Positions 1 to 8,876 of a DNA stretch of 64,000 bases are shown here, one piece after another. Under the pieces are notes generated by a model that searched no databases, was not told the origin of the DNA, and was given only the letters and a program-made list of their open reading frames with translations. Source of the stretch: Streptomyces qaidamensis (GTDB lineage Bacteria > Actinomycetota > Actinomycetes > Streptomycetales > Streptomycetaceae); NCBI RefSeq assembly GCF_001611795.1, contig NZ_CP015098.1:7130001-7194000 (forward strand), read 5' to 3'. Numbering within the stretch: position 1 is the stretch's first letter; every line of letters starts with the position of its first letter. Made by a program: the position numbers and the translations under genes.

Positions 1-180
1 GCACTGATGCTGGCGCGGGCGGACGAGGAGCAGCCGGCCTACGGCGGCGAGGGCACCGTGCCGGCCGAACTCCGCTACCGGGAACGGGGCCTGACCCTGG
101 CCTTCCTGGCCGAATGGGCGGCCGAGGCACGACAACTGGCTCCCCGCCTCGGGTTCCCCGAAGCCCCCAGCGGCCGCTGA
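1..180 (+). CDS. C-terminal fragment of an unidentified protein
   Basis: The first 59 codons of the window are an open frame ending in TGA at 178-180, so this is the tail of a gene that begins upstream. The tail is alpha-helical looking and rich in Ala, Glu and Arg. The segment around LRYRERGLTLAFLAEW would suit the C-terminal helices of a small regulator such as a PadR protein, but that is only an impression. The MOSC gene follows after 23 bases on the same strand, so the two may be co-transcribed. Confidence 0.5.
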   Translation, partial: ALMLARADEEQPAYGGEGTVPAELRYRERGLTLAFLAEWAAEARQLAPRLGFPEAPSGR

Positions 181-203
181 GCCCCGCAACGGAACGGAAG
201 GTC

Positions 204-1031
204 ATGGCACGCGTCGTCGAGTTGTCGTACTACCCCGTAAAGGGCTGCGCCGGCACGTCGGCGGACCAGGCGTTGCTGACGCCGGCCGGACTGGCGCACG
301 ACCGCAGCTTCATGGTCGTCAGCGAGGACGGCGTGTACCGGACGCAGCGCCGGGATCCGCTGTTGGCCGTCATCCGCCCCCTCATCACCTCCGAGGGCGA
401 CCACCTCACGCTCACCGCACCCGGGGCCGCGTCCCTCCACCTCCGGGTGGACATCTCCGGCGCCCGCCGGAAGGTCGACCTGTTCGGAACCGCTTACCAG
501 GGCATCGACCAGGGCGACGAGGCGGCGGACTGGCTGACGGACCTGCTCGGCGCACCGAGCCGTCTGGTCCGGACACCGCCGGAACACGACCGGGTGACCG
601 ACGGCCTGACACCCGGCACCTCGGGCTACGCCGACAGCAGCGCCCTGCACGTCATCTCCCGCTCCACCCTCGACCTCCTCAACACCCGGCTGACCGCCCG
701 CGGCGCCCACGCCCTCCCCCTGAACCGCTTCCGCCCCAACATCGTCATCGACGGCTGGGACGACCCCCACACGGAGGACCGTGCCCACCGCCTCCGCATC
801 GGCGACACGGACCTCGGCTACGCCAAACTCGCCATCCGCTGCGCGGTCACCCTGGTCGACCAGCACACCGCCGCCCGGGCAGGCCCGGAACCCCTGCGCA
901 CCCTCGCCGCCTACCGCCGCGCCGCCCAGGGCGGAGTCGCCTTCGGCACGAAGTACGCGGTGCTCCGGCCCGGCCGGGTGGCGGTGGGGGACGAGGTGAC
1001 GGTGACGGTGTGGGGGGAGTCGGAGCTGTGA
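204..1031 (+). CDS. MOSC domain-containing protein
   Basis: A 275-residue protein with an N-terminal MOSC beta-barrel (MARVVELSYYPVKGCAG) followed by the MOSC catalytic-type domain, as in the C-terminal half of molybdenum cofactor sulfurases and in YcbX/mARC proteins. The segment LPLNRFRPNIVIDG and the following cysteine in AIRCAVTLVDQ match the conserved region where family members handle sulfur or molybdenum cofactor. ATG 204 is chosen because GGAAGG lies just upstream; longer in-frame extensions look like the tail of the preceding gene read out of frame. Family members take part in Mo-cofactor sulfur transfer or N-oxide reduction; the substrate is unknown here. It is about 52 kb from the xanthine dehydrogenase genes, so no operon link is implied. 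Confidence 0.85.
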   Translation: MARVVELSYYPVKGCAGTSADQALLTPAGLAHDRSFMVVSEDGVYRTQRRDPLLAVIRPLITSEGDHLTLTAPGAASLHLRVDISGARRKVDLFGTAYQGIDQGDEAADWLTDLLGAPSRLVRTPPEHDRVTDGLTPGTSGYADSSALHVISRSTLDLLNTRLTARGAHALPLNRFRPNIVIDGWDDPHTEDRAHRLRIGDTDLGYAKLAIRCAVTLVDQHTAARAGPEPLRTLAAYRRAAQGGVAFGTKYAVLRPGRVAVGDEVTVTVWGESEL

Positions 1032-1043
1032 GCGCCGGGCGGG

Positions 1044-3137
1044 TCAGCGCCGGGCGCGGCCCGCGTGCCGTCCGCCCCGGCGCCCGTTCCGCCCCCGTCG
1101 CGCCGCCACCGGTACCGCGAGGCTGACGGTCAGGGCGGCGGCGAGGGCGTAGGGCCACCAGCCGAAGCCGACGGCTTCCGAGGCGCCGGTGCTGCGCGGG
1201 TTCGCGGGGGCCGGGGCGGACGGGTCGGTGGCGGAGCGGCTGGGGGAGGTGACGACCGTCAGGACGACGTCGTTGCCGTCGCCGCCCCGGTAGCTGATGC
1301 GGTAGGCCGTGTCCGCCCGCTTCACAAGGGCGCCTTCCCTCAGGCCGGTGAAGGTTCCCGAGGTTCTTCTCTCGCCCCGGTGGTCGAGCACGGTGATCTC
1401 GCGAGCCGCGTGGCCAGTGGCCGGCACGTCGAGATGTCCGGCCAGCCGGGCCGGGCCCGTCACCGTCAGCGGCTCGTCCCGGAGGACCAGGGTGCCCTTC
1501 GGGCTCTGGGTGTAGGAGCCGTCGACGGTGAGGCCCGTCGTGACGGTGCCGTCGTTGGTGACCTTGCCGCTCACCGTGCCCTTGCCGGTCAGCGTCGTCG
1601 CCACGCGCAGGCCCGGCCGGCCCGCGTCCAGCCGTGCGTCGGCCGAGGTGAGCCGGATCGACCTGCTGTGGGTGAGGGTGGCTCCGCCGCGCAGGGCGAG
1701 GGTGCCTTCGGACACCGTCGTCGGCCCGGTGTACGTGACCGCCCGGCCCGTCAGGGTCGTCGTAGCGGTGCCCGACTGGGTGAGGGAGCCGCTGCCGCCG
1801 ACGCGGGACAGGGTGAGGGGCCTGGCCGTGTTGCGCAGGACCAGGGAGCCGTCGTTGACGAGCCGGTAGTGGGTGCCGCCGGTGTACAGGCCGCTGTCGC
1901 CGCCCCGTTCGCCGCTGCCCAGGCGCAGGACAGCGCCCTTCTCCACCGTGGTGGAGCCGTCGTAGTACTGCACGGCCGCGAAGGTCACGTCGTTGCCGGG
2001 GGTGCCCGCGATGACGACGTCGCCGGCGCCGGGGGCCGACAGGGTGTCGTGGAACCGGCCGCCGCCGATGGGGGCGCCGAGCGTCACCGGGCCGTTGTAG
2101 TCGAAGGTGAGCCGGGAGCGCGAGCGGGCCGCCAGCAGGTTGATGTAAACGGTCTCCGCCGTGCCCGGCATGAAGATCCGGTCGGTCGTGCCGTCGCCCC
2201 ACCGGACGTCCGCGCCCTTGATGTTGGTGCCGCGCTTGTTGACGTGTCTGCGGGCCGGCGTCCAGTTGAGGGCCGGGTCGCTGAGCGACGGGTCCGTGTC
2301 ACCGCCCTGGTCCGACCAGCTGTACTGCCCGGTCAGGACGACTTTCCCGCCCGGCCGTGACTGGACGTTGATGTCGCTGCCGTACTCGCGCTGGTAGAAG
2401 TCCATGCCCATGGTGACGGTCCGGCCCAGCGGGGTGTCGACCGTCCAGGTGCCCTGGTTGAGGATCTTGCGGACGCGCGGGAGCGAGGTCGCGTACTCGG
2501 GCCGCCCGGCGTTGGCCTGCGTGCCGTTGTCGATCACCCCGGAGAAGGAGTGGGTGCCCGACAGGTCCCACGTGCCCCACAGGAACCTCGGCTGCGTGAT
2601 CAGGCCCGAGCCGCTGATCGTGCCCAGGTTGTAGGCGCTCTTCAGCGACAGCCGCAGTGTGCCGTCGACCCGGATGTTGTCCTGGTTGAGGCGGAACGCC
2701 GGGGTGTCGTAAGGGAAGCGGCCGATCAGGCCCGTCGTACCGCCGTTGCCGTACTGGAGCGTCGCGCCCCGCTCCACCGTGACCGCCGGCGGGTCGGGGC
2801 GGGTGACGGTGACGTACGGGTGATTGCCGCCCGGCGTCCGTATCTGCTGCCGCTGCCGGGACTTCGGGAGCGTGAAGTCGCTGTCCTTGGTGAGGACCAG
2901 CGTTCCGCTGCCGCGCACCGTGAGCGTGCCCTCGCCGCGGAAGACGCCGTCGTACGTCGTCGTCCCGGGCGGCACGGTGACGACCGTGTCGCCGTCGAGC
3001 GTCACACTCCGGCCGGCCAGCACGTCGGCCGTGACGTCCCGGGGGCCGGCGGCCGCCGCCGGGGGAGCGGTGAGCAGAGAGGCGACCGCCGCGAGGACGC
3101 CCGCGGCCGCTGCTGTGGTGTGGGTGAGGCTGGGCAC
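1044..3137 (-). CDS. secreted beta-helix protein with autotransporter-type repeats and C-terminal membrane anchor
   Basis: A 697-residue protein starting at GTG 3137. It has a signal peptide (roughly residues 1-30, ending PPAAAAG) and a long Gly/Thr/Asp-rich beta-solenoid. Repeated phrases such as GGGRFHDTL, YYDGSTTVEKGAVLRLG and YTGPTTVSEGTLALRGG resemble autotransporter-associated beta-strand repeats. A Pro/Ser-rich linker, one C-terminal hydrophobic helix (YALAAALTVSLAVPVA) and an Arg-rich tail follow, with no LPXTG motif, so it is probably held in the membrane with the solenoid outside. No catalytic residues could be identified. It is divergent from the GH43 pair, which suggests binding or processing of the same plant polysaccharide, but that is inference from position. 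Confidence 0.7.
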   Translation of the reverse strand: MPSLTHTTAAAAGVLAAVASLLTAPPAAAAGPRDVTADVLAGRSVTLDGDTVVTVPPGTTTYDGVFRGEGTLTVRGSGTLVLTKDSDFTLPKSRQRQQIRTPGGNHPYVTVTRPDPPAVTVERGATLQYGNGGTTGLIGRFPYDTPAFRLNQDNIRVDGTLRLSLKSAYNLGTISGSGLITQPRFLWGTWDLSGTHSFSGVIDNGTQANAGRPEYATSLPRVRKILNQGTWTVDTPLGRTVTMGMDFYQREYGSDINVQSRPGGKVVLTGQYSWSDQGGDTDPSLSDPALNWTPARRHVNKRGTNIKGADVRWGDGTTDRIFMPGTAETVYINLLAARSRSRLTFDYNGPVTLGAPIGGGRFHDTLSAPGAGDVVIAGTPGNDVTFAAVQYYDGSTTVEKGAVLRLGSGERGGDSGLYTGGTHYRLVNDGSLVLRNTARPLTLSRVGGSGSLTQSGTATTTLTGRAVTYTGPTTVSEGTLALRGGATLTHSRSIRLTSADARLDAGRPGLRVATTLTGKGTVSGKVTNDGTVTTGLTVDGSYTQSPKGTLVLRDEPLTVTGPARLAGHLDVPATGHAAREITVLDHRGERRTSGTFTGLREGALVKRADTAYRISYRGGDGNDVVLTVVTSPSRSATDPSAPAPANPRSTGASEAVGFGWWPYALAAALTVSLAVPVAARRGRNGRRGGRHAGRARR

Positions 3138-3355
3138 ATCACCGGAGACGGGCCATGCCCCCGCCGATAACAGAAACTTCGGCGGCTGTCGTTTCCGGAA
3201 CAGGCCGGACGGGTTCGTCCCGTCGGACCCGTTGACCTCCTCGTGTCACCCCCTTACCTTTCCACCGTTCGTAATGACAGATGGTGTTCGAAATCTCAGA
3301 CGCTGCATCGGACGACAACGCCGTGTGTCCCCCAGTGAGAGGCAGGCCCCACCGC

Positions 3356-4477
3356 ATGAGCCGCGACCGCGACCACGCTCTGCCCGAACCCCCCAGCCGC
3401 AGACTGCTGCTGAAGGGCGCCGCAGCCGCCGGTGCCCTGGCCGCAGTCCCCGCCCTCCCCGGCGTCGCCGAGGCGGCGCCCCAGGGAGAAACCGCTGCCG
3501 GAACACCCGCCGGGCGCCCCAGGCCGGCCCCCTTCGTGAACCCCCTCGTCCGCAACCGTGCCGACCCGCACATCCACCGGCACAAGGACGGCTTCTACTA
3601 CTTCACCGCCACCGCCCCCGAGTACGACCGCATCATCCTGCGCCGCTCCCGCACCCTGAACGGCCTCGGCACGGCGGACGAGTCCGTCATCTGGCGGGCC
3701 CACGCCACCGGCCCCATGGGCGCCCACATCTGGGCGCCCGAACTGCACCGCATCGGCGGCAAGTGGTACATCTACTTCGCCTCCGCGCCCGCCGAGGACG
3801 TCTGGGCGATCCGCATATGGGTGCTGGAGAACGCCCACCCCAACCCCTTCAAGGGCACCTGGGTGGAGCGGGGCCAGATCAAGACGGCCTGGGAGACCTT
3901 CTCCCTGGACGCCACCACCTTCACCCACCGGGGAAAGCGCTACCTCGCCTGGGCCCAGCACGAGCCCGGCCTGGACAACAACACCGGCATCTTCCTCTCC
4001 GAGATGGCGAACCCGTGGACCCTGAAGGGCCCGCAGGTGCGGCTCTCCACCCCGGAGTACGACTGGGAGTGCATCGGATTCAAGGTCAACGAGGGCCCCT
4101 ACGTCCTCAAGCGCAACGGCCGCCTCTTCATGACGTACTCGGCCAGCGCCACCGACTTCAACTACTGCGTGGGCCTGCTGACCGCCGACGCCGACAGCCA
4201 CCTCCTGGACCCCCTGAGCTGGACCAAGTCGCCGACCCCGGTGTTCACCAGCAACGACACGACCAAGCAGTACGGCCCCGGCCACAACTGCTTCACGGTC
4301 GCCGAGGACGGCCGCACCGACGTCCTCGTCTACCACGCCCGCCAGTACAAGGAGATCAACGGCGACCCGCTGAACGACCCCAACCGCCACACCCGCGTCC
4401 AAAAGCTCGGCTGGAAACGCGACGGCACCCCAGACTTCGGCGTCCCGGTCGCCGACTCGGTGAAGGTGGGCGAATGA
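3356..4477 (+). CDS. glycoside hydrolase family 43, Tat-secreted (arabinofuranosidase-like)
   Basis: A 373-residue enzyme with a twin-arginine signal (SRRLLLKGAAAAG) cleaved near residue 36. The five-bladed propeller shows the GH43 catalytic triad: Asp70 in RADPHIH (base), about Asp185 in SLDATTF (pKa modulator) and about Glu246 in VNEGPYV (acid). Known GH43 members mostly release arabinose, xylose or galactose from plant side chains; the IWAPELH and YGPGHNCF motifs are compatible with an alpha-L-arabinofuranosidase, but the subfamily is not certain. Start ATG 3356 is preferred to earlier frames because GAGAGG precedes it and the Tat motif then sits near the N-terminus. The next GH43 gene begins one base after the stop, so the two are translationally coupled. 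Confidence 0.85.
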   Translation: MSRDRDHALPEPPSRRLLLKGAAAAGALAAVPALPGVAEAAPQGETAAGTPAGRPRPAPFVNPLVRNRADPHIHRHKDGFYYFTATAPEYDRIILRRSRTLNGLGTADESVIWRAHATGPMGAHIWAPELHRIGGKWYIYFASAPAEDVWAIRIWVLENAHPNPFKGTWVERGQIKTAWETFSLDATTFTHRGKRYLAWAQHEPGLDNNTGIFLSEMANPWTLKGPQVRLSTPEYDWECIGFKVNEGPYVLKRNGRLFMTYSASATDFNYCVGLLTADADSHLLDPLSWTKSPTPVFTSNDTTKQYGPGHNCFTVAEDGRTDVLVYHARQYKEINGDPLNDPNRHTRVQKLGWKRDGTPDFGVPVADSVKVGE

Positions 4478-4478
4478 C

Positions 4479-5891
4479 ATGAGACGTGCGTACGCCACCC
4501 TCCTCGCCCTGTGCCTGGGCCTGTTCGGAGCCCTCGCCACTGGCGGGCCCGCCCAGGCCGCGCCCCAGACCATCACCACCGGCAGCCAGTTCACGGACAC
4601 CTCGGGCAGCCCCGTCCACGCGCACGGCGGCGGTGTCCTCAAGGTCGGCACCTACTACTACTGGTTCGGCGAGCACCGCAACGCCGACAACACCTTCCGG
4701 TACGTCGACGCCTACCGCTCGACCGACCTGAAGAACTGGGAGTTCCGCAACCACGTCCTGACCGAGGCCAGTGACCCGGAACTCGCGACCGCCAACATCG
4801 AGCGGCCGAAGGTGATGTACAACGCCTCCACCGGCAAGTTCGTCATGTGGATGCACAAGGAGAACGGCACCGACTACAGCGAGGCGCGCGCCGCCGTCGC
4901 CGTCTCCGACACCGTCGACGGCAACTACACCTGGAAGGGCAGCTTCCGGCCGCTCGGCCAGCACATGTCCCGCGACATCACCGTCTTCACCGACACCGAC
5001 GGCGCCGGCTACATGATCTCCGCCGCCCGGGAGAACTACGACCTCCAGATCTACCGCCTCACCGCCGACTACACCGGCATCGCGAGCCTGGTCGCCAACC
5101 CCTGGCCGGGCGGCCACCGCGAGGCCCCGGCGCTGTTCAAGCGGGGCGGCGTGTACTTCATGCTGACCTCGGGCGCCACGGGCTGGAACCCCAACCAGCA
5201 GCAGTACGCCACGGCCACGAACATCGCCGGGCCCTGGTCCGCCATGAAGAACATCGGCGACTCGACGACGTACGGGTCGCAGACCGCGTTCGTCCTGCCC
5301 GTACAGGGCAGCTCGGGCACCTCGTACCTGTACCTGGGCGACCGCTGGGGCAACTCCTTCGGCGGCACCGTCAACGACTCCCGGTACGTGTGGCTGCCGC
5401 TGAACTTCTCCAACTCGACCACCATGTCCATGTCCTGGTCGCCGGAGGTCACCATCGACACGGCGGCCGGAACCGTCACCGGCACCGGCGCCACGTACAA
5501 CACGCTGATCGCCCGCCACTCCTCCAAGTGCGCGGACGTGACGAGCCAGTCGCTGTGGGCGGGCGCCCAGCTCAAGCAGTACGACTGCAACGGCGGCACC
5601 AACCAGAAGTACTGGTTCAAGTCCGTCGGAAGCGGCTACTACCAGCTGATGGTCAGGAACAGCAGCCTGTGCGTGCAGGAGAACGCGAGCACGGTCACGC
5701 AGGAGAACTGCACGTCCTCCGCGACGAGCCAGCAGTGGTCGCTGACCACCACCGGCTCGTACGTGAACGTCAAGTCCCGCGCGAGCGGCGAGTGCCTCGA
5801 CGTGAACGGCGCGTCCACCGCCAACGGCGCCGCGCTCATCACGTACACGTGCAACGGAGGCACCAACCAGCAGTGGACACGCGGTACCTGA
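4479..5891 (+). CDS. GH43 (exo-beta-1,3-galactanase type) with C-terminal ricin-type CBM13
   Basis: A 470-residue secreted enzyme with a Sec signal peptide (cleavage near residue 27, GPAQAAPQ). The catalytic propeller opens with VHAHGGGVLKVGTYYYWFGE, the signature I associate with GH43 subfamily 24, whose characterised members are exo-beta-1,3-galactanases acting on arabinogalactan backbones. From about residue 345 there is a beta-trefoil CBM13 with ricin-like repeats (CADV, QYDCNGGTNQKY, CLDVNG, YTCNGGTNQQW), which in relatives binds galactan. The gene starts one base after the preceding GH43 stop. The pair would remove arabinose and galactose from arabinogalactan or rhamnogalacturonan side chains. 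The galactanase specificity is inferred from motif resemblance only. Confidence 0.85.
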   Translation: MRRAYATLLALCLGLFGALATGGPAQAAPQTITTGSQFTDTSGSPVHAHGGGVLKVGTYYYWFGEHRNADNTFRYVDAYRSTDLKNWEFRNHVLTEASDPELATANIERPKVMYNASTGKFVMWMHKENGTDYSEARAAVAVSDTVDGNYTWKGSFRPLGQHMSRDITVFTDTDGAGYMISAARENYDLQIYRLTADYTGIASLVANPWPGGHREAPALFKRGGVYFMLTSGATGWNPNQQQYATATNIAGPWSAMKNIGDSTTYGSQTAFVLPVQGSSGTSYLYLGDRWGNSFGGTVNDSRYVWLPLNFSNSTTMSMSWSPEVTIDTAAGTVTGTGATYNTLIARHSSKCADVTSQSLWAGAQLKQYDCNGGTNQKYWFKSVGSGYYQLMVRNSSLCVQENASTVTQENCTSSATSQQWSLTTTGSYVNVKSRASGECLDVNGASTANGAALITYTCNGGTNQQWTRGT

Positions 5892-5897
5892 CCGGGC

Positions 5898-7562
5898 TCA
5901 GGCGAGCAGGTCGATCGCGTCGATCGCCGTGCCCGCACTGAGGTAGCCGGTCGTTCCCGACCCGCTCACCACGTCGATCCGGAGCACGTTGTACTGGCCG
6001 GCGTCCGTCTTCCAGGCGGACGCCGGGACGCTGTACGAGAACGTGTGGTTGTTGCCCCGGTAGGAACCGTTGGTCAGCGACCGGGTGTCCGGCTGGGTGG
6101 GCGGGGCGGGGATCGCCGAGGTCCAGGTGTCGTTGACGGTGACCTGGGGACGGCCGTTCGCGTACGCCGTCGTCACGCCGATGCGCAGGGTGTGCGCGGC
6201 GGCCGCCTGGGCCGCCGTGAGCCGGAAGTACACCAGGATCCCGCTGTTGACGTCCTTCCAGAGGTAGCAGGGGAAGGCCGCCGTCTCGCCACTGCCGACG
6301 ACCACGTTCCCCGTCCAGGACGCGGCCCGTGCGTCCGACGGATGCGCGTACGTCATCAGGTCCGCGTTCTTGAACCCGCCCGGCGTGCCGTTCCAGTCAC
6401 CGATCCGCCAGATCGCGCCCGCGTTCGACGGGTCGTTGGAGGACGGTATCGCGATCGTGTTCAGGGTCGTCGTGCCGCCCGCCGACACGCTCACCGACGT
6501 GCTGTACACCGCCAGTTCGCCCTTGAAGACGGTCAGCGTGTACGTCCCCGGCAACACCCCGGACAGGGAGAAGAAGCCGTCCGAAGCCCGTGCGGAACCC
6601 CAGTACTGCGCGGCCGCGTTGGCCAGTCCGACCGTGTACGGATAGGCCGTGTTCCGCCCGGAGATCCCAACACCCGCCACCTTGCCCCGGCCGCTCGCCG
6701 GTACGTAGCCCGCGATGCCGAGCGAGTCGGCCCACGGCGTGGTCAGCGTGCCCGGGAACAGCGCCGAGGAGGGAGCTCCGCCGTCCGTGAAGGCGATGAC
6801 GTACGGCCCCTGGAGGCCGAAGCGCTGCGCCTCGGTCTGGTTCTGCCCGTAGTAGAGGATCTCGTACAGGCCGCCGCCGTCCGCGCTCTGGTGGCGCAGC
6901 AGGGAGCGGTAGAAGGGGCCGCCGGAGGCCTTCTCGTGGTTGCTGCGCACCATCCACAGCCCGACGCCGCCCGCGGACCAGCCGACGTGGTCGTAGTCCA
7001 TGACGCGCCGCTTGGAGTAGTGCTTCGAGCGAGTCTGCCCGTCGGACTTCCGGAACACGTCCGAGGCCTCGATGGTGGTCGGCGCGTAGGTGTAGGAGTC
7101 GGGCTCGTCGTTGAGGAAGGCGCCCTTCTTCACGCGCACGATGTACCGGGTCGCGGAGACCGACGCGTCGGCCTTGTTCGTCCACAGGTAGACGTTGTTC
7201 TCGCCGCTGCGGGCCGCGTAGTAGTGCTTGAGCGTGCCGTGCGTGACGGAGATCAGGACCGTCGAACCGGACTGCCGGATGCTCACCGTGGAGGCGCCGA
7301 GGCCGGACTCGATGTGCGAGTTCTGGCCGCCGTAGCCCTGGTACTCCGTGCCCCGGTAGACCAGGGAGGTCAGGTCGCCGGTGGACTTGGAGACCTTGAA
7401 GACCAGCTGGGCGCCGGTGTCGACGACGTAGTTCGAGCCGTCGTCGGTGTAGCCGAAACCGGCGGCGTGTGCCGGCCGGGCGAGGGCCGCGCCGACGGCA
7501 CCGGCGGTGGCGGCGAGGACGACGGTGCGACGGCCGACCGGTCTGTTCGTGGCTCCGGGCAT
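5898..7562 (-). CDS. rhamnogalacturonan lyase, PL4 family
   Basis: A 554-residue secreted protein with a Tat-type signal (GRRTVVLAATAGAVG, cleaved near HAAG). It shows the three-part architecture of fungal RhgB: an N-terminal beta-sandwich catalytic domain to about residue 270, an FnIII-like domain (VLPGTYTLTVFKGELAVYS) and a CBM-like beta-sandwich. Candidate catalytic Lys and His residues lie in TRSKHYSK and in RSNHEKASGG, where the family has its Lys/His pair. PL4 enzymes cleave the rhamnose-galacturonate backbone of rhamnogalacturonan I by beta-elimination. GGAGG lies 8-9 bases before ATG 7562. The gene is divergent from the CE12 esterase across a spacer with two operator-like palindromes, so the two are probably co-regulated. 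Confidence 0.9.
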   Translation of the reverse strand: MPGATNRPVGRRTVVLAATAGAVGAALARPAHAAGFGYTDDGSNYVVDTGAQLVFKVSKSTGDLTSLVYRGTEYQGYGGQNSHIESGLGASTVSIRQSGSTVLISVTHGTLKHYYAARSGENNVYLWTNKADASVSATRYIVRVKKGAFLNDEPDSYTYAPTTIEASDVFRKSDGQTRSKHYSKRRVMDYDHVGWSAGGVGLWMVRSNHEKASGGPFYRSLLRHQSADGGGLYEILYYGQNQTEAQRFGLQGPYVIAFTDGGAPSSALFPGTLTTPWADSLGIAGYVPASGRGKVAGVGISGRNTAYPYTVGLANAAAQYWGSARASDGFFSLSGVLPGTYTLTVFKGELAVYSTSVSVSAGGTTTLNTIAIPSSNDPSNAGAIWRIGDWNGTPGGFKNADLMTYAHPSDARAASWTGNVVVGSGETAAFPCYLWKDVNSGILVYFRLTAAQAAAAHTLRIGVTTAYANGRPQVTVNDTWTSAIPAPPTQPDTRSLTNGSYRGNNHTFSYSVPASAWKTDAGQYNVLRIDVVSGSGTTGYLSAGTAIDAIDLLA

Positions 7563-7625
7563 GGGGGGCGCCTCCTGCGAAAGGTGGGGGGAACGCGGTG
7601 GGAGCGAGAGTGACAGTTGAATCGA

Positions 7626-7643
7626 TTTCGCGAAAGGGCTTTC
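7626..7643. promoter_or_regulatory. candidate operator 1 in PL4/CE12 divergent promoter
   Basis: TTTCGCGAAA (7626-7635) is a perfect 10-bp palindrome, overlapped by GAAAGGGCTTTC (7632-7643), an inverted repeat with two central bases. It lies 64 bases before the PL4 start and 111 before the CE12 start. The shape resembles LacI-family sugar-repressor operators. Confidence 0.45.
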
Positions 7644-7687
7644 ACTCGTGTGCGGCCGGAGATCTGGTGAATGCTGCTCGGGGTCTA

Positions 7688-7700
7688 GAAAGCGCTTGTC
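7688..7700. promoter_or_regulatory. candidate operator 2 in PL4/CE12 divergent promoter
   Basis: GAAAGCGCTTGTC contains the 8-bp palindrome AAGCGCTT at 7690-7697. Its core GAAAG-GCTT repeats that of operator 1, with centres 56 bases apart. A LacI-type repressor could bridge the two sites. No such regulator gene is visible in the window. Confidence 0.4.
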
Positions 7701-7753
7701 CGGAGCGGTACGGTCCCCCTCCAGGTCTTGTCGTGCGCTGGGAGGAGCCCGGA

Positions 7754-8797
7754 GTGAGACGTTTCAGTATCGCCGTCGTGGCGGCCGTGACCCTGGGAAC
7801 CGCGTTGTCGTCCGTACCCGCCCACGCGGGCGGGGGGAGCGGCGGCCGCGGCCTCGCCCACTGCACGGACGGCACGTGCCACTTCGACGTCCCGCCGGGC
7901 ACCTACGACGTACGGGTCACCCTCGGCGGGAAGGCGGCGTCCGGCACGAGCGTCAGCGGTGAGTCCCGCCGCTCCCTGCTGCCGGAGACGGCCGTACCGG
8001 CCGGCGAGCGGATCACCCGCAGCTTCACGGTGAACGTCCGCACTCCCGAGGGCGAGCCCACCGGACCCGAGGGAACCCCCGGCCTCGACCTGCGGGTCGG
8101 CGGCTCCGCCCCGGCCCTCGCCGACATCAGGGTCACCCGGGCACGGCACGCCCGCCAGATCTTCCTGGTCGGCGACTCCACCGTCTGCGACCAGCCGGGC
8201 GACCCGTACTCCGGTTGGGGCCAGCAGCTGCCCCAGTACCTCCGCAAGGGGGTGTCCGTCGCCAACTACGCCGATTCCGGGGAGAGTACGGTCTCGTATC
8301 TGGGGAACCCGCAGCTGTGGGCCACCGTACGGCCCCTGATCCGCCCCGGCGACCTGGTCCTCGTCCAGCTGGCGCACAACGACAAGACCACGGACGAGGC
8401 CACCTACCGGGCCAACCTGGAGACCCTGGTCGCGGGCGTCCGGGAGCGGGGCGGACAGCCGGTCCTTGTCACTCCCATCGTGCGGCGCTGGTTCAGCCCC
8501 GACGGCACGCTGAACAACGGAACCGCGCTCCTCGTCAACGGCCTCGGTGTCGACCACCCGGCCGTCATCCGCTCGGTCGCGGCGGCGCGGGACGTCCCGC
8601 TGATCGACCTCACGGCCAAGACCAAGGCACTGGTGGAGTCCCTCGGCGTGGAAGGCTCCAAGGCGCTCTACCTCACCAACGAGGCGCGGGACAACACGCA
8701 CACCTCCGTGCGCGGTGCGACGGCCTACGCGGCCCTGGTCCGCGACGAACTCGTCACCCGGCATCTGGTGCCCAAGGGCCAGGTGAGGGTGGGATGA
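7754..8797 (+). CDS. rhamnogalacturonan acetylesterase, CE12 (SGNH hydrolase)
   Basis: A 347-residue secreted esterase. GTG 7754 is chosen because GGAGGAG lies 7 bases upstream and the resulting N-terminus is a clean signal peptide (RFSIAVVAAVTLG, cleavage near AHAGG). An N-terminal beta-sandwich of about 100 residues precedes the SGNH domain. The nucleophile is Ser142 in GDSTVCDQ, the oxyanion Asn is in QLAHNDKT, and the catalytic pair is Asp313/His316 in DNTHTS. CE12 enzymes remove acetyl groups from galacturonate in rhamnogalacturonan, opening the backbone for the PL4 lyase encoded divergently. A 14-base hairpin with one mismatch follows the stop. Confidence 0.9.
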   Translation: MRRFSIAVVAAVTLGTALSSVPAHAGGGSGGRGLAHCTDGTCHFDVPPGTYDVRVTLGGKAASGTSVSGESRRSLLPETAVPAGERITRSFTVNVRTPEGEPTGPEGTPGLDLRVGGSAPALADIRVTRARHARQIFLVGDSTVCDQPGDPYSGWGQQLPQYLRKGVSVANYADSGESTVSYLGNPQLWATVRPLIRPGDLVLVQLAHNDKTTDEATYRANLETLVAGVRERGGQPVLVTPIVRRWFSPDGTLNNGTALLVNGLGVDHPAVIRSVAAARDVPLIDLTAKTKALVESLGVEGSKALYLTNEARDNTHTSVRGATAYAALVRDELVTRHLVPKGQVRVG

Positions 8798-8800
8798 ACC

Positions 8801-8836
8801 CCTGGGGCGCCCCGACCGGAACCGGGGCGCTCCAGG
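8801..8836 (+). terminator. hairpin downstream of CE12 esterase
   Basis: Arms at 8801-8814 and 8823-8836 pair over 14 bases with one mismatch around an 8-base loop, starting three bases after the CE12 stop. There is no T-run, as is common for Streptomyces terminators. It may attenuate read-through into the DUF2264 gene. Confidence 0.6.
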
Positions 8837-8876
8837 TCCGATCCGTATCCACCGGCCCGAGCACGAAAGACATCCG

